A stretch of DNA of 64,000 nucleotides from an uncultured Collinsella sp. (GCA_958413895.1 CATYVQ010000009.1:44162-108161); one strand, 5' to 3'; shown: positions 8,255-17,697, counted from the first letter of the stretch. Translations and numbers: made by a program. Notes: a model not told the origin generated them from the letters alone.

Positions 8255-8767
8255 ATGGGTTTCTTTTCTCGCCTTATGGGTGGCTCGGACAAGCAGGCGA
8301 CTGCGACTTCCGAGTTCGAGATTCTCGCCCCTGTTTCCGGCGAGCTTGTTAATCTAGAAAATACCAATGACCACGCTTTTAGCAGTCGTGCAGTGGGCGA
8401 TGGCGTTGCCGTGGTTCCCCAAGAGGGAACGGTGTGCGCTCCTGTTTCCGGTACCGTTGCGGCGCTGTTTCCGACTGAGCACGCGCTGGGCATCATGTCC
8501 GACGACAGCTCTGCTCAGGTGATGCTGCACATCGGAATCGACACTGTTAAACTTGAGGGCAAGGGCTTCCATGCGCTTGTTGCCCAAGGTGACCATGTCG
8601 ACGCAGGTCAGCCTCTCGTCGAGGTCGATTTCGACGTGGTTCGCGCCGCCGGCTTCGATCCCACGGTCTTCGTTATCGTGTGCGAGCGTTCGGAGAACTC
8701 GACTCTTCGTGAGCATGCTTCCGGTCCTGTTGCTGTTAAAGAGCCTGTCATCTGGCTTTCCGAGTAA
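8255..8767 (+). CDS. PTS system glucose-family EIIA component
   Basis: A 170-residue cytoplasmic phosphocarrier of the IIA-Glc (Crr) family. The phosphorylated histidine is in HIGIDTV (H92); the second active-site histidine is in FPTEHALGI (H76). SSRAVGDGVAVVPQEG is the conserved strand before the active site. The start MGFFSRL is chosen for the AAGGGA nine bases upstream; an ATG six codons earlier has no ribosome site. It is the first gene of a cluster with an antiterminator, a IICB permease that lacks its own IIA, and a GH4 enzyme, so it probably phosphorylates that IIB domain. Confidence 0.93.
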   Translation: MGFFSRLMGGSDKQATATSEFEILAPVSGELVNLENTNDHAFSSRAVGDGVAVVPQEGTVCAPVSGTVAALFPTEHALGIMSDDSSAQVMLHIGIDTVKLEGKGFHALVAQGDHVDAGQPLVEVDFDVVRAAGFDPTVFVIVCERSENSTLREHASGPVAVKEPVIWLSE

Positions 8768-8773
8768 ATTCTT

Positions 8774-9640
8774 ATGGTGGGTACCGTGGTTATCAAGCGA
8801 GTTTTTAACAACAACGTCGCAATGGTCACTTCGGACGATGGCTCCGAGCTCATCGTCATCGGTCGAGGCCTCTGCTTTGGCCGTCATGCCGGCGATGCCA
8901 TCGACGAGGCGTCGATCGAAAAGACCTACGCGTTGCAGGAGGGAACTTCTCAGGATTCGCGTACGATTGACCGCTTGGCACATCTTTTGGAGTCCATCCC
9001 CACCGTCAACCTCGTGATTTCCGAGGACATCGTTCAGATGCTTCGTCGAGAGCTCAATGTCGATATCAATGACAAGATCCTCATCGCTCTCGCAGACCAT
9101 ATTAGCCTCGCCCTCGATCGCGAGCGCAAAGGCGTTCCCTGCGAGAACCCGCTGCTGCTCGAGATCCAGCAGTTCTATCGCAAGGAGTACGCGCTTGCGG
9201 GCCGTGCCCTTCAGATTATTAAGGACTATCTGGGCATCCAGATGAGCGAAGAAGAGCAGGGTTTCATTACCTTGCATATCGTCAACGCCACCATGCCGCA
9301 ACGCTCTGACCGTCTGATCGTTTCGGTCCAGCTTGTTCGCGACGTGCTTGCGATTGTTTCCGAGCGCTATGCTACGACCCTTGATGACACCTCGCTGCCT
9401 TACGAACGTTTCGTTCGTCACCTGCAGTTTTTCGCACAGCGAGCGCTCGATCCTGCCGCCGGGCAAATCAACGGAGACGCGCTGTTCCGAATCGATGAAA
9501 CGGCGTATCCGCGTGCATTCTCGTGCGCGGATGCCATAGCCGCCCACTTGTCGTCTACCTATAACGTTGTCGTTACCGATGCTGAGAAGAGTTATCTCGC
9601 ATATCACATTGTTAACCTGCTTGGAGAACCTGGTCTCTAG
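8774..9640 (+). CDS. BglG/LicT-family PRD transcription antiterminator
   Basis: A 288-residue RNA-binding regulator. The N-terminal CAT-RBD (VIKRVFNNNVAMVTSDDG, about 6-60) is followed by two PTS regulation domains. PRD1 carries ALADHISLALDR and FITLHIVNA, and PRD2 carries FVRHLQFFAQR and YLAYHIVNL; these histidines are the expected phosphorylation sites. By family knowledge it would bind a hairpin in the nascent leader and prevent termination when sugar is present. It starts 6 bp after the EIIA gene. A GTG at 8786 preceded by GGTGGG is an equally plausible start and gives the more usual length for the RNA-binding domain. Confidence 0.92.
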   Translation: MVGTVVIKRVFNNNVAMVTSDDGSELIVIGRGLCFGRHAGDAIDEASIEKTYALQEGTSQDSRTIDRLAHLLESIPTVNLVISEDIVQMLRRELNVDINDKILIALADHISLALDRERKGVPCENPLLLEIQQFYRKEYALAGRALQIIKDYLGIQMSEEEQGFITLHIVNATMPQRSDRLIVSVQLVRDVLAIVSERYATTLDDTSLPYERFVRHLQFFAQRALDPAAGQINGDALFRIDETAYPRAFSCADAIAAHLSSTYNVVVTDAEKSYLAYHIVNLLGEPGL

Positions 9641-9739
9641 GCATAACGTGCCCACACATCGATTGATATAAGGCAGGGCTTACGGTCTTGCCCAGGGCAC
9701 ATCTGTCTTAATTTGCGGAAAAGGAAGGGGAGTACCGCT

Positions 9740-11356
9740 ATGACCGCAAAAAAGAAGTTCAATTTCAAAGCGCCGTTGGAGGTGTTCGCGAAGTCGATCG
9801 TCCAGCCGATGATGTATCTCTCGGTTGCCGGCATCCTGCTCATCGTGGGCATCATTCTGACCAACAAGACCATCTGCGCTTTGGTCCCCGTACTGGGCTC
9901 CGGCCCGTTCCAGCTTGTGGGCGCCGTTGTCTATCAGTCGCTGATGTTTATCATCAACAACCTCTCGATCCTCTTCTGCGTTGGCATCGCCGGCGCCATG
10001 GCAAAGAAGAACAAGGGCCATGCTTCGCTGATCGCCCTGATGTCGTTCTTCCTGTTCCTGCAGGCTAACAACATCGTGCTCAACGCCACCGGCTCTCTTG
10101 CCGATGCGAGCGGCATGCTCGGTCTTACCGGAACCGGCCAGAGCACCGTTATGGGCATTCAGGTGCTCGATACCGGCGTGTTCGGCGGCATCATCCTTGG
10201 TTGCATCACCGGTGCCGTGTTCAACAAGTACTCGAACAAGCAGTTCCCCATTGCCCTTTCGATGTTCTCGGGCGTTCGCTTTCCGTTCCTGATCATGATC
10301 ATCATCTCCTGGATCATGGGCGCAGGCTTCTGCATCGTTTGGCCTCCTGTCCAGGGCGCCATTTCCTCCGTTGCCGGCATCATTAAGGAGTCGGGCAACA
10401 TCGGCCTCTTTATCTACGGCATGCTCAACAAGCTGCTCGTTCCCACCGGTCTGCACCACCTCATCTACACCCCGTTCCAGTTCTCCGATGTGGGTGGCAC
10501 CCTTACGCTGGGTGATCAGGTTATCGCCGGCGCCTATCCCATCCGTGTCGCCGAGATGGCAATGACGGGCCAGCCCTTCTCCGATAGCACCTACTTCAAC
10601 AGCTACACCTTCAACAACCTGTGGCCCTACATCGGCATCGGCCTGGCCTTTATCTTCACTGCTTACAAGGGGAACAAGGATAAGACCAAGGCTGTCATTA
10701 TCCCGCTGATCATCACCGCCGTGCTCTCCTGCGTGACCGAGCCCATGGACTTCCTCTTTGTCTTTGCCGCTCCCGTGCTCTTTGTCGTTCACTCGGTTCT
10801 TTCCGGCATCTTCCTGGTTCTGCTCAAGGTCCTCTCCGTGCCCGCTTCGACTGCAGGCGGCATCATCAACATCGTGGTCTCCAACCTGGTCCTCGGTGTC
10901 GATAAGACCAACTGGCCGGTTATGCTGGTGCTTGGAGTCGTCAACGCCGCGCTGTACTTCTTCCTCTTCACCTTCCTCATCAAGAAGCTCAACCTCCACA
11001 CCCCTGGTCGCGAGGAAGAGTCCGAGCTTGCTGAGTCCATTGCCGAGGGCGAGGCCGCCGCGTCTGTCGCGGTGAAGCAGGGCGCTGTTGCCGCAGCTCC
11101 CGCAGAGGGCGTCGATGCAGGTATTGCCGACCTGGTCGCAGGTCTTGGCGGCAAGGACAACATCGAGGAGCTCGAGAACTGCTTTACGCGTCTCCGTGTG
11201 AACGTTAAGAACCCGGATCTCATCGATGAGAACCTCATCAACCATGTGCCCAACAGCGGCATCAACCGCAACGGCAACAATATCCAGATCATCTTCGGCA
11301 TGAAGGTCGCCGAGATGCGCGACAAGGTCGAAAACGCAATTGAGAAGGAGCAGTAA
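9740..11356 (+). CDS. PTS alpha-glucoside/maltose-type EIICB permease
   Basis: A 538-residue membrane permease. The IIC domain (about 8-425) has around ten hydrophobic helices, with the conserved GLHHLIYTPF and a TEPMDFLFVF segment typical of the glucose-glucoside family. A charged, Ala-rich linker leads to the IIB domain (about 460-538), whose phosphorylated cysteine lies in LENCFTRLRV. No IIA domain is fused, so the EIIA at 8255 presumably serves it. The ATG at 9740 has AAGGAAGGGG upstream; the in-frame start 27 bases earlier does not. The gene is followed after 3 bp by a GH4 6-phospho-glycosidase, which points to maltose or another alpha-glucoside as substrate. Confidence 0.92.
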   Translation: MTAKKKFNFKAPLEVFAKSIVQPMMYLSVAGILLIVGIILTNKTICALVPVLGSGPFQLVGAVVYQSLMFIINNLSILFCVGIAGAMAKKNKGHASLIALMSFFLFLQANNIVLNATGSLADASGMLGLTGTGQSTVMGIQVLDTGVFGGIILGCITGAVFNKYSNKQFPIALSMFSGVRFPFLIMIIISWIMGAGFCIVWPPVQGAISSVAGIIKESGNIGLFIYGMLNKLLVPTGLHHLIYTPFQFSDVGGTLTLGDQVIAGAYPIRVAEMAMTGQPFSDSTYFNSYTFNNLWPYIGIGLAFIFTAYKGNKDKTKAVIIPLIITAVLSCVTEPMDFLFVFAAPVLFVVHSVLSGIFLVLLKVLSVPASTAGGIINIVVSNLVLGVDKTNWPVMLVLGVVNAALYFFLFTFLIKKLNLHTPGREEESELAESIAEGEAAASVAVKQGAVAAAPAEGVDAGIADLVAGLGGKDNIEELENCFTRLRVNVKNPDLIDENLINHVPNSGINRNGNNIQIIFGMKVAEMRDKVENAIEKEQ

Positions 11357-11359
11357 ACA

Positions 11360-12742
11360 ATGATCATTACTCTGTGTGGTGGCGGATCCACCTTTACCCC
11401 CGGCATCGTCAAGTCCATCGCTCTGCGCAAGGACGAGCTCGACGTTGACGAGATTCGCCTGTACGACATCAACGAGGAGCGCCAGCGCAAGATCGGCGTG
11501 CTCGTGGACTGGATTTTGCACGAGGACCTCGGCCTGGACATCAAGCTCACGGTGACCACCGACAAGGAGACTGCCTTTACGGATGCCAGCTTCGTGTTTG
11601 CCCAGATGCGCGTGGGCGGCTACGCTATGCGCGAGCAGGACGAGAAAATTCCGCTGCGTCACGGCTGCGTGGGTCAGGAGACTTGTGGTTGCGGCGGCCT
11701 TGCCTACGGCATGCGCACCATCTTCCCCATGGTCGAGCTGATCGATGACGTTGAGAAGTACGCCAAGAAGGATTACTGGATTCTCAACTACTCCAACCCT
11801 GCCGCCATTGTCTCCGAGGGCTGCCGCGTGCTGCGTCCCAATGCTCGCATCATCAACATCTGCGACATGCCGATCGCGATCATCGACGTGGTTTGCGCCG
11901 CGCTCGATATCGACAAGAAGGATGTCGAGTACGATTACTTTGGCCTCAACCACTTTGGTTGGTTCACCTCGATCCGCCACAAGGGCGAGGAGGTGCTCCC
12001 GCAGCTGCGCGAGTACATCAAGGAGCACCAGATCCTGCTGCCCGACTCCTACCTCAAGGGCATGGGCTCGCTCATGGCAAAGAAGCCCGAGGAGGCCACT
12101 GACGAGCACCCCGAGCAGAATCGCCACACCAAGGGCAGCTGGTACTACGTCTGGAAGGGCGAGTACGAGATCATGGAGTGCTTCCCGGAGTACCTGCCCA
12201 ACACGTATCTGAACTACTACCTGCAGCAGAAGGAGTTCGTCGAGCATTCCAACCCCGAGCGCACGCGTGCTAACGAGGTTGAGGAGACGCGCGAGAAGAA
12301 CCTCTTCGACGGTATCGATCACTACGAGAAGACGGGCGAGATTGACGAGAGCACGTTCTACGCGGGCAGCCACGGCGACTGGATTGCCGATCTGGCCATC
12401 GCTCTGAAGAACGACACCAAGCAGCGCTTCCTGGTCATTTGCGAGAACAAGGGCGCTATCCCGAACATGCCCTACGACGCTATGGTCGAGCTGCCTGCCT
12501 ACATTGGCAAGAACGGCCCCGAGGTCATCAGCCGCGACAACATTCCTCTGTTCCAGCAGGGCCTCATGATGCAGCAGCTGAACTCCGAGAAGCTCGTGGT
12601 CGAGGCTACGATCGAAGGTTCGTACGAGAAGGCGCTCAAGGCCTTTACGCTGAACAAGACCGTGCCGTCGATGAAGGTCGCCAAGGAGGTTCTCGACGAC
12701 ATGATCGAGGCCAACAAGGACTTCTGGCCCGAGCTTAAGTAA
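11360..12742 (+). CDS. GH4 family 6-phospho-alpha-glucosidase
   Basis: A 460-residue NAD+- and Mn2+-dependent glycosidase of family GH4, which hydrolyses phosphorylated disaccharides after PTS uptake. Visible features are the N-terminal dinucleotide-binding loop CGGGSTFTPGIV, the NYSNPAAIV segment, the metal-binding cysteine in NICDMPIAIID, and the metal histidine in GLNHFGWF. CDMP in place of CN-x-P is characteristic of the 6-phospho-alpha-glucosidase (GlvA/MalH/AglB) branch. It is translated directly after the permease and ends the cluster before a strong terminator. The natural substrate is inferred to be maltose 6'-phosphate or a similar alpha-linked sugar phosphate. Confidence 0.93.
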   Translation: MIITLCGGGSTFTPGIVKSIALRKDELDVDEIRLYDINEERQRKIGVLVDWILHEDLGLDIKLTVTTDKETAFTDASFVFAQMRVGGYAMREQDEKIPLRHGCVGQETCGCGGLAYGMRTIFPMVELIDDVEKYAKKDYWILNYSNPAAIVSEGCRVLRPNARIINICDMPIAIIDVVCAALDIDKKDVEYDYFGLNHFGWFTSIRHKGEEVLPQLREYIKEHQILLPDSYLKGMGSLMAKKPEEATDEHPEQNRHTKGSWYYVWKGEYEIMECFPEYLPNTYLNYYLQQKEFVEHSNPERTRANEVEETREKNLFDGIDHYEKTGEIDESTFYAGSHGDWIADLAIALKNDTKQRFLVICENKGAIPNMPYDAMVELPAYIGKNGPEVISRDNIPLFQQGLMMQQLNSEKLVVEATIEGSYEKALKAFTLNKTVPSMKVAKEVLDDMIEANKDFWPELK

Positions 12743-12776
12743 AAGCAACAGGGTCGCTGGCCGCATACCTAGAGTA

Positions 12777-12815
12777 ATGCCCCGTCCACGTGATTGCGTG
12801 GACGGGGCATTGTCA
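12777..12815 (+). terminator. Rho-independent terminator of the PTS/GH4 cluster
   Basis: ATGCCCCGTCCACG (12777-12790) pairs with CGTGGACGGGGCAT (12797-12810), followed by TGTCATTT. Confidence 0.85.
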
Positions 12816-12998
12816 TTTGGTAACGCGTTTTATCAAATATGGCATTTATCTGCGGTAATGTTCTATTTCACCGCTGAGGGTGACATTTCATGCCGCCTGC
12901 CGAACTGCGTGGAGACCTAACAACTTTTTAGGTCAGTGTTGTGCGTGTAGCAATTTCGCCCGGCCTCGCCTCCGGGCTGCCATGTGAGAGGGGATCTT
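12816..12998 (+). promoter_or_regulatory. Leader of the hydrogenase operon with two inverted repeats
   Basis: Contains GACCTAA (12914-12920) inverted to TTAGGTC (12928-12934), possibly an operator, and GCCCGG (12958-12963) inverted to CCGGGC (12972-12977), a short hairpin 20 bp before the first gene. Neither matches a known regulator site. No convincing -35/-10 pair was found. Confidence 0.4.
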
Positions 12999-14831
12999 AT
13001 GGCTCGACTGCATGTAATGGAACGCAGCCACGCTCAGGCCGTCATGGACGACCTGCACGATGCGCTCGGACGCCGTCTGGCGGTGAGTTCGCTCGCCCCG
13101 TGTCCCGTTGAGTTTACGGCAGCGCTCGTCAACCTGTGCTCCACCCAGAGCTGCGGCAAGTGCACGCCCTGCCGTGTGGGCCTGAGCGCGCTGAGCGACC
13201 TGCTCGCCGATGTGCTCGAAGGGCGTGCCGATGAGTCTACGCTCAACCTGATTGAGCGCACGGCCTGCACTATCTACCTCTCGAGCGACTGCGCCATCGG
13301 TTACGAAGCCGGTGCCATGGCGCTCGCGGCCATTCGTGGCTTCCGCGACGACTTTGAGCACCACATCCGCGAGCATTCTTGCGGCTTTGACCGCGAGGCC
13401 CGCGTTCCGTGTGTCTCGGGCTGTCCGGCGCACGTCGACATTCCCGGTTACATTTCGCTCGTCGAGGCCGGCCGCTATGCCGATGCCGTCAAGGTCATCC
13501 GCAAGAATAACCCGCTGCCGCTCGTCTGCGGCCTGGTGTGCGAGCATCCCTGCGAGATGCACTGTCGCCGTGGCATGGTCGACGACCCCATGAACATCCT
13601 CGCCCTCAAGCGTTTTGCCGTTGAGCACAGTGACCTCAACGACCACAAGCCGCATGTAGTGGACAACACCGGCAAGCGCATCGCCGTGATCGGCGGCGGC
13701 CCGGCCGGCCTTTCCTGCGCCTACTACCTGGCCGTGATGGGCCACAAGGTGACCATCTTTGAGCAGCGCCACCACCTGGGCGGCATGCTGCGCTATGGCA
13801 TTCCCAGCTACCGTCTGCCGCGCGAGCGCCTGCAGGCCGAGATCGACTGGATCTTGAGCGCCGGCATCGACGTGGAACTCGACCACTCCGTGAACGGCGA
13901 GGAGCTTGCTCGCCTGCGCGACGAGTTCGATGCCGTCTACCTGGCCATCGGTGCCCATAGCGACAAGAAGCTCGGCCTTCCGGGCGAAGAGGCGCCCGGC
14001 GTGGAGTCGGCCGTCAAGATGCTGCGTGCCATTGGAGACGACGAGCTACCCGACCTGAGCGGCCAGCGCGTGTGCGTCATCGGCGGCGGCAACGTGGCCA
14101 TGGACGTGGCGCGCTCTGCCGTGCGCTGCGGTGCCGAAAAGGTAAGCATCGTCTACCGCCGTCGCATCTGCGATATGACGGCTCAGGACGCTGAGATTGC
14201 CGGCGCCCAGGCCGAGGGTTGCGAGGTTCTGGAGCTGACGGCGCCGTTCGCCATCGAGACGGGCGAAGATGGTCGCGTGAGCGGCCTGCGCGTACAGCCG
14301 CAGATTATCGGCGAGCCCCGCCGCGGGCGCCCGGCCCCGCGTGCCGCCGCCACGTCCGAGCAGGTCATTCCCTGCGAGCGCGTGTTCGTGGCCATTGGTC
14401 AGGACATCGACTCCAAGCCGTTTGAGGACATGGGCATCGCCTGCAAGTGGGGTCGCGTCGTCACCGATTCGGACGGCGCCGTGCCCAACTTCGATGGCCT
14501 CTTTAGCGGCGGCGACTGCCAGACCGGCCCCGCCACCGTCATCCGCGCCATCAATGCCGGTCGCGTGGCTTCGGCAAACATCGACCGCTATCTGGGCTTC
14601 GACCACAAGATCAAGCTCGACGTGGAGCTGCCGACCGTCCAGTTTAAGGGCAAGCACGAGTGCGGCCGCTGCGAGCTGGGCGAGCGCGAGGCTGGCGAGC
14701 GTATTCACGATTGGAATCTGGTCGAGCAGGGCCTTACCGAGGAGGAGGCGCGCCAGGAGGCAAGCCGCTGCCTGCGTTGCGACCACTTTGGCTTTGGCGC
14801 GTTCCGCGGAGGGAGGAACCTGGAATGGTAG
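12999..14831 (+). CDS. Hydrogenase-linked flavoprotein: NuoF C-terminal Fe-S domain fused to an NfnB/GltD-like NAD(P)H oxidoreductase
   Basis: A 610-residue cytoplasmic iron-sulfur flavoprotein. Residues about 30-120 match the end of NuoF/HydB (SCGKCTPCRVG, then a distant Cys in SSDCAIG), but the FMN/NADH-binding Rossmann part of NuoF is absent. Next comes the GltD-type 4Fe-4S region (CVSGCPAHVDIPGY, CGLVCEHPCEMHCRRG). An FAD loop (VIGGGPAGLSCAYYLAVMG) and an NAD(P)-binding loop (VIGGGNVAMDVARSAV) follow. The C-terminus has further cysteine pairs (CGRC and CLRCDH). The start at 12999 follows GAGAGGGGATCTT. It overlaps the hydrogenase gene by 7 bp. By family, such subunits couple NAD(P)H and ferredoxin to H2 production or uptake. 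Confidence 0.88.
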   Translation: MARLHVMERSHAQAVMDDLHDALGRRLAVSSLAPCPVEFTAALVNLCSTQSCGKCTPCRVGLSALSDLLADVLEGRADESTLNLIERTACTIYLSSDCAIGYEAGAMALAAIRGFRDDFEHHIREHSCGFDREARVPCVSGCPAHVDIPGYISLVEAGRYADAVKVIRKNNPLPLVCGLVCEHPCEMHCRRGMVDDPMNILALKRFAVEHSDLNDHKPHVVDNTGKRIAVIGGGPAGLSCAYYLAVMGHKVTIFEQRHHLGGMLRYGIPSYRLPRERLQAEIDWILSAGIDVELDHSVNGEELARLRDEFDAVYLAIGAHSDKKLGLPGEEAPGVESAVKMLRAIGDDELPDLSGQRVCVIGGGNVAMDVARSAVRCGAEKVSIVYRRRICDMTAQDAEIAGAQAEGCEVLELTAPFAIETGEDGRVSGLRVQPQIIGEPRRGRPAPRAAATSEQVIPCERVFVAIGQDIDSKPFEDMGIACKWGRVVTDSDGAVPNFDGLFSGGDCQTGPATVIRAINAGRVASANIDRYLGFDHKIKLDVELPTVQFKGKHECGRCELGEREAGERIHDWNLVEQGLTEEEARQEASRCLRCDHFGFGAFRGGRNLEW

Positions 14832-16636
14832 AGCTCAACAACCCCACTGTCAGCGACAACACCGAAAGCGGAGCACTCAATATGGTCAAGCTCACTATCG
14901 ATAATTGCGAGGTCGTGGTACCCGAGCACACCACGATCCTGGACGCGGCCAAGTCCGTCGGTATCCAGATTCCCACCCTGTGCTACCTGCGCGATCTGAA
15001 CGAGATCGGCGGCTGCCGCGTGTGCGTGGTCGAGGTTGAGGGCTGCGACCAGCTGGTTGCCGCCTGCAACAACTACGTGCTCGATGGCATGGTGGTCCAC
15101 ACCAACAGCCCCAAGGCCCGCGAGGCCCGTCGCACCAACGTGCAGCTGCTGCTGTCCCAGCACGATTCGCAGTGCACGAGCTGCGTGCGCAGCGGCAACT
15201 GCAACCTACAGACCATCGCCAACGACCTGGGCATTTTCTATCTGCCGTATCAAAGGCATTTGGCGGGCGAGGGCTGGGATTTCGATTTCCCCATCATCCG
15301 CGAAAACGACAAGTGCATCAAATGCATGCGCTGCATCAAGGTATGCGAGAGCGTGCAGGGCCTAGGGATTTGGGACCTGACCAACCGCGCCACGCATACC
15401 GCCGTGGGTACCCGCGGGCGCACGCCGATCGGCAAGACCGATTGCGTCGCGTGCGGCCAGTGCATTACGCATTGCCCGACGGGCGCACTGCGCGAGCGCG
15501 ACGATACCGAGACCGTGTTTGACGCGCTCGCTAATCCTGACAAGATCGTGTTGGTGCAGATTGCGCCGGCCGTGCGTAGCGCCTGGGGCGAGGAGCTCGG
15601 CATTCCGCGCGAGGAGGCTACCGTCGAGCGCCTGGCTTGCGCGCTGCGCCGCGTGGGCTTTGAGTACGTGTTCGACACCGACTTCTCGGCTGATCTCACC
15701 ATTATGGAGGAGGGCTCCGAGCTGCTCGAGCGCCTGGGCGCCGCCGCTAAGGGTGAGGACGATAGCCGCGGCTGGCCCATGTTCACGAGCTGCTGCCCGG
15801 GCTGGGTGCGCTTTGTGAAGGCGCGCTATCCGGAGTTTGTCGACAGCCTGTCCACGTCCAAGTCGCCGCAGCAGATGTTCGGCGCCATCGCCAAGACCTA
15901 CTACGCCAAGGTGCTGGGCGTGGAGCCCGAGCGCCTGTTCGTGGTGTCCGTTATGCCGTGCACGGCCAAGAAGGCTGAGTGCGCGCTGCCGAGCATGGTG
16001 GGCGAGAGCGGCGCACCCGATGTGGACGTTGCGCTGACGGTGCGCGAGATGGTGCGCATGATCCGCGCGAGCCACGTGAGCGTGGACACGCTGGTTGAGG
16101 AGCCGCTCGATACGCCGCTGGGCTTTGGCACAGGCGCGGGCGTGATCTTTGGCGCCACGGGCGGTGTGATGGAGGCCGCCGTGCGCTCGGCATATTACCT
16201 GGTGACGGGCAAGAACCCCGACGCCGACTTCTTTACCGATGTGCGCGGCCTGGACGGCTGGAAGGAAGCCGTGGCCGATATCGATGGCACCAAGGTGCGC
16301 GTCGCCGTGGCACATGGGCTGGGCAACGCCGCCCGTCTGCTCGACGCGATTCGCGACGGCCGCGTGAGCTATGACTTCGTCGAGGTCATGGCATGCCCGG
16401 GCGGCTGCGTCGGTGGCGGTGGTCAGCCCATCCACGACGGCTGCGAGCTGGCAGCCGAGCGCGGTCAGGTGCTCTGGGGCCTCGATGCGAACGCCGAGAT
16501 TCGCTTCTCGCACGAGAATCCCGATGTCCAGGCGTGCTATCGCGAGTTCTTGGGCGAGCCGCTCTCGCCGCTGGCCGAGGAGCTGCTGCATACCGACCAT
16601 CACGCATGGACGATGCCTAACGAGGGGACGTGCTAG
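14825..16636 (+). CDS. hydA: [FeFe]-hydrogenase catalytic subunit (Group A, multi-cluster)
   Basis: A 603-residue cytoplasmic enzyme for reversible H2 formation. Domains in order: a 2Fe-2S ferredoxin (CYLRDLNEIGGCRVCVVEVEG region, with its fourth cysteine in VAACNN), a His-Cys 4Fe-4S segment (HDSQCTSCVRSGNC), two 4Fe-4S ferredoxin motifs (CIKCMRCIKVCE, CVACGQCITHCP), then the H-cluster domain. All three H-cluster signatures are intact: TSCCPGWV (L1), MPCTAKKAE (L2) and CPGGCVGGGGQP (L3). The ATG at 14825 lies inside the stop region of the upstream gene and has GGAGGGAGG before it; an internal ATG at 14882 is a weaker alternative. Maturation genes hydEFG are not in the window. Confidence 0.96.
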   Translation: MVELNNPTVSDNTESGALNMVKLTIDNCEVVVPEHTTILDAAKSVGIQIPTLCYLRDLNEIGGCRVCVVEVEGCDQLVAACNNYVLDGMVVHTNSPKAREARRTNVQLLLSQHDSQCTSCVRSGNCNLQTIANDLGIFYLPYQRHLAGEGWDFDFPIIRENDKCIKCMRCIKVCESVQGLGIWDLTNRATHTAVGTRGRTPIGKTDCVACGQCITHCPTGALRERDDTETVFDALANPDKIVLVQIAPAVRSAWGEELGIPREEATVERLACALRRVGFEYVFDTDFSADLTIMEEGSELLERLGAAAKGEDDSRGWPMFTSCCPGWVRFVKARYPEFVDSLSTSKSPQQMFGAIAKTYYAKVLGVEPERLFVVSVMPCTAKKAECALPSMVGESGAPDVDVALTVREMVRMIRASHVSVDTLVEEPLDTPLGFGTGAGVIFGATGGVMEAAVRSAYYLVTGKNPDADFFTDVRGLDGWKEAVADIDGTKVRVAVAHGLGNAARLLDAIRDGRVSYDFVEVMACPGGCVGGGGQPIHDGCELAAERGQVLWGLDANAEIRFSHENPDVQACYREFLGEPLSPLAEELLHTDHHAWTMPNEGTC

Positions 16637-16638
16637 CG

Positions 16639-17694
16639 ATGCGCGCGTTTGATTTTGAAATGTCGCGCCGGGGGTTTGCCTCGGCGCTCGCCGCGGGCGC
16701 CCTGTCACTTGCGCTCGCGGGCTGTGGCGGCGGGGCTGCCGGTGCCGGGTCTGCTGCGGGCTCGGCTGCCGCGGACGGCGTCAGTGCCGCCGCAGAGCCG
16801 GTCGAGGTGCATGTCGCCTCGCTCAAGGGGCCGACGTCGATCGGTCTGGTGCGGTTTATGGATCAGGCGGCCGATGGCGAGACGGACAATGAGTTCGACT
16901 TTGCGATCAACACTGCCGCCGACGAGATCGTGCCCAAGGTCATTCAGGGCGATGTCGATATCGCCCTGGTGCCCGCCAACGTGGCGAGCGTGCTCTACAA
17001 TAAGACCGAGGGAGCGGTGCAGGTCATCGACATCAACACGCTGGGCGTGCTGAACGTTGTGACGGGCGACGCGAGTGTGGCCTCGTTTGGCGATCTGGCG
17101 GGCCATACTGTCTATATGACGGGCAAGGGCGCCACGCCGGAGTACGTCATGAACTACCTGCTGGAGCGCGCGGGCTTGGCCGGTCAGGTGACGCTCGAGT
17201 TTAAGAGCGAGCCTACCGAGGTGCTCTCGGCTCTGCTTGCCGACCCGACTGCCGTGGGCGTGCTACCCGAGCCGTTCAAGACGGCGGCCATCGCCAAGAG
17301 CGAGGGCAAGCTGTCGGCACCGGTGAGCCTGACCGATGTGTGGGACGAGCTGGCAGGAGACACGGGCTCGCGCTTGCTGACGGGTGTGACCGTGGTGCGC
17401 CGTGCCTTTGCCGAGGAGCATCCCGAGGCCGTGGCGGAATTCCTGAGCTGCCATGCTGCGAGCGTTGAGGCCGTGAACGCGGCGCCGGCGGACTGGGCGC
17501 AGGCCGTGGTCGATGCGGGCATCGTGGATAACGCCACGATTGCCGAAAAGGCGATTCCCGGGTGCATGCTTGTCTGCCAGACAGGGAAGGATATGAAGGC
17601 CGCGCTCGGTGGGTACCTGAAGGTGCTGGCCGATGCGGACGCGAGCGCCGTGGGCAGCAAGCTCCCGGCTGATGATTTCTACTACATGGAGTAA
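16639..17694 (+). CDS. ABC transporter substrate-binding lipoprotein (SsuA/ThiY/NMT1-like), Tat-type signal
   Basis: A 351-residue exported lipoprotein. The N-terminus carries SRRGFASALAAGALSLALAG and then the lipobox cysteine at about residue 32. The SRRGF is a twin-arginine motif, so export in a folded state is likely. The mature part has the NMT1/SsuA pattern: a strand-loop start (VASLKGPTSIGLVRFM), VIQGDVDIALVPANVASVLYNKT, and a LADPTAVGVLPEPF hinge. It starts 2 bp after the hydrogenase stop with GAGGGGA upstream, and is followed 3 bp later by a fused permease-ATPase. Family members bind sulfonates, nitrate or pyrimidine precursors; the ligand here cannot be read from sequence. Confidence 0.88.
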   Translation: MRAFDFEMSRRGFASALAAGALSLALAGCGGGAAGAGSAAGSAAADGVSAAAEPVEVHVASLKGPTSIGLVRFMDQAADGETDNEFDFAINTAADEIVPKVIQGDVDIALVPANVASVLYNKTEGAVQVIDINTLGVLNVVTGDASVASFGDLAGHTVYMTGKGATPEYVMNYLLERAGLAGQVTLEFKSEPTEVLSALLADPTAVGVLPEPFKTAAIAKSEGKLSAPVSLTDVWDELAGDTGSRLLTGVTVVRRAFAEEHPEAVAEFLSCHAASVEAVNAAPADWAQAVVDAGIVDNATIAEKAIPGCMLVCQTGKDMKAALGGYLKVLADADASAVGSKLPADDFYYME

Positions 17695-17697
17695 CCC

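Noticed and set aside
9680..12766. A 1028-codon antisense frame across the PTS permease and GH4 genes
   Set aside because: It spans two well-supported genes on the other strand and their junction and has no recognisable domain.
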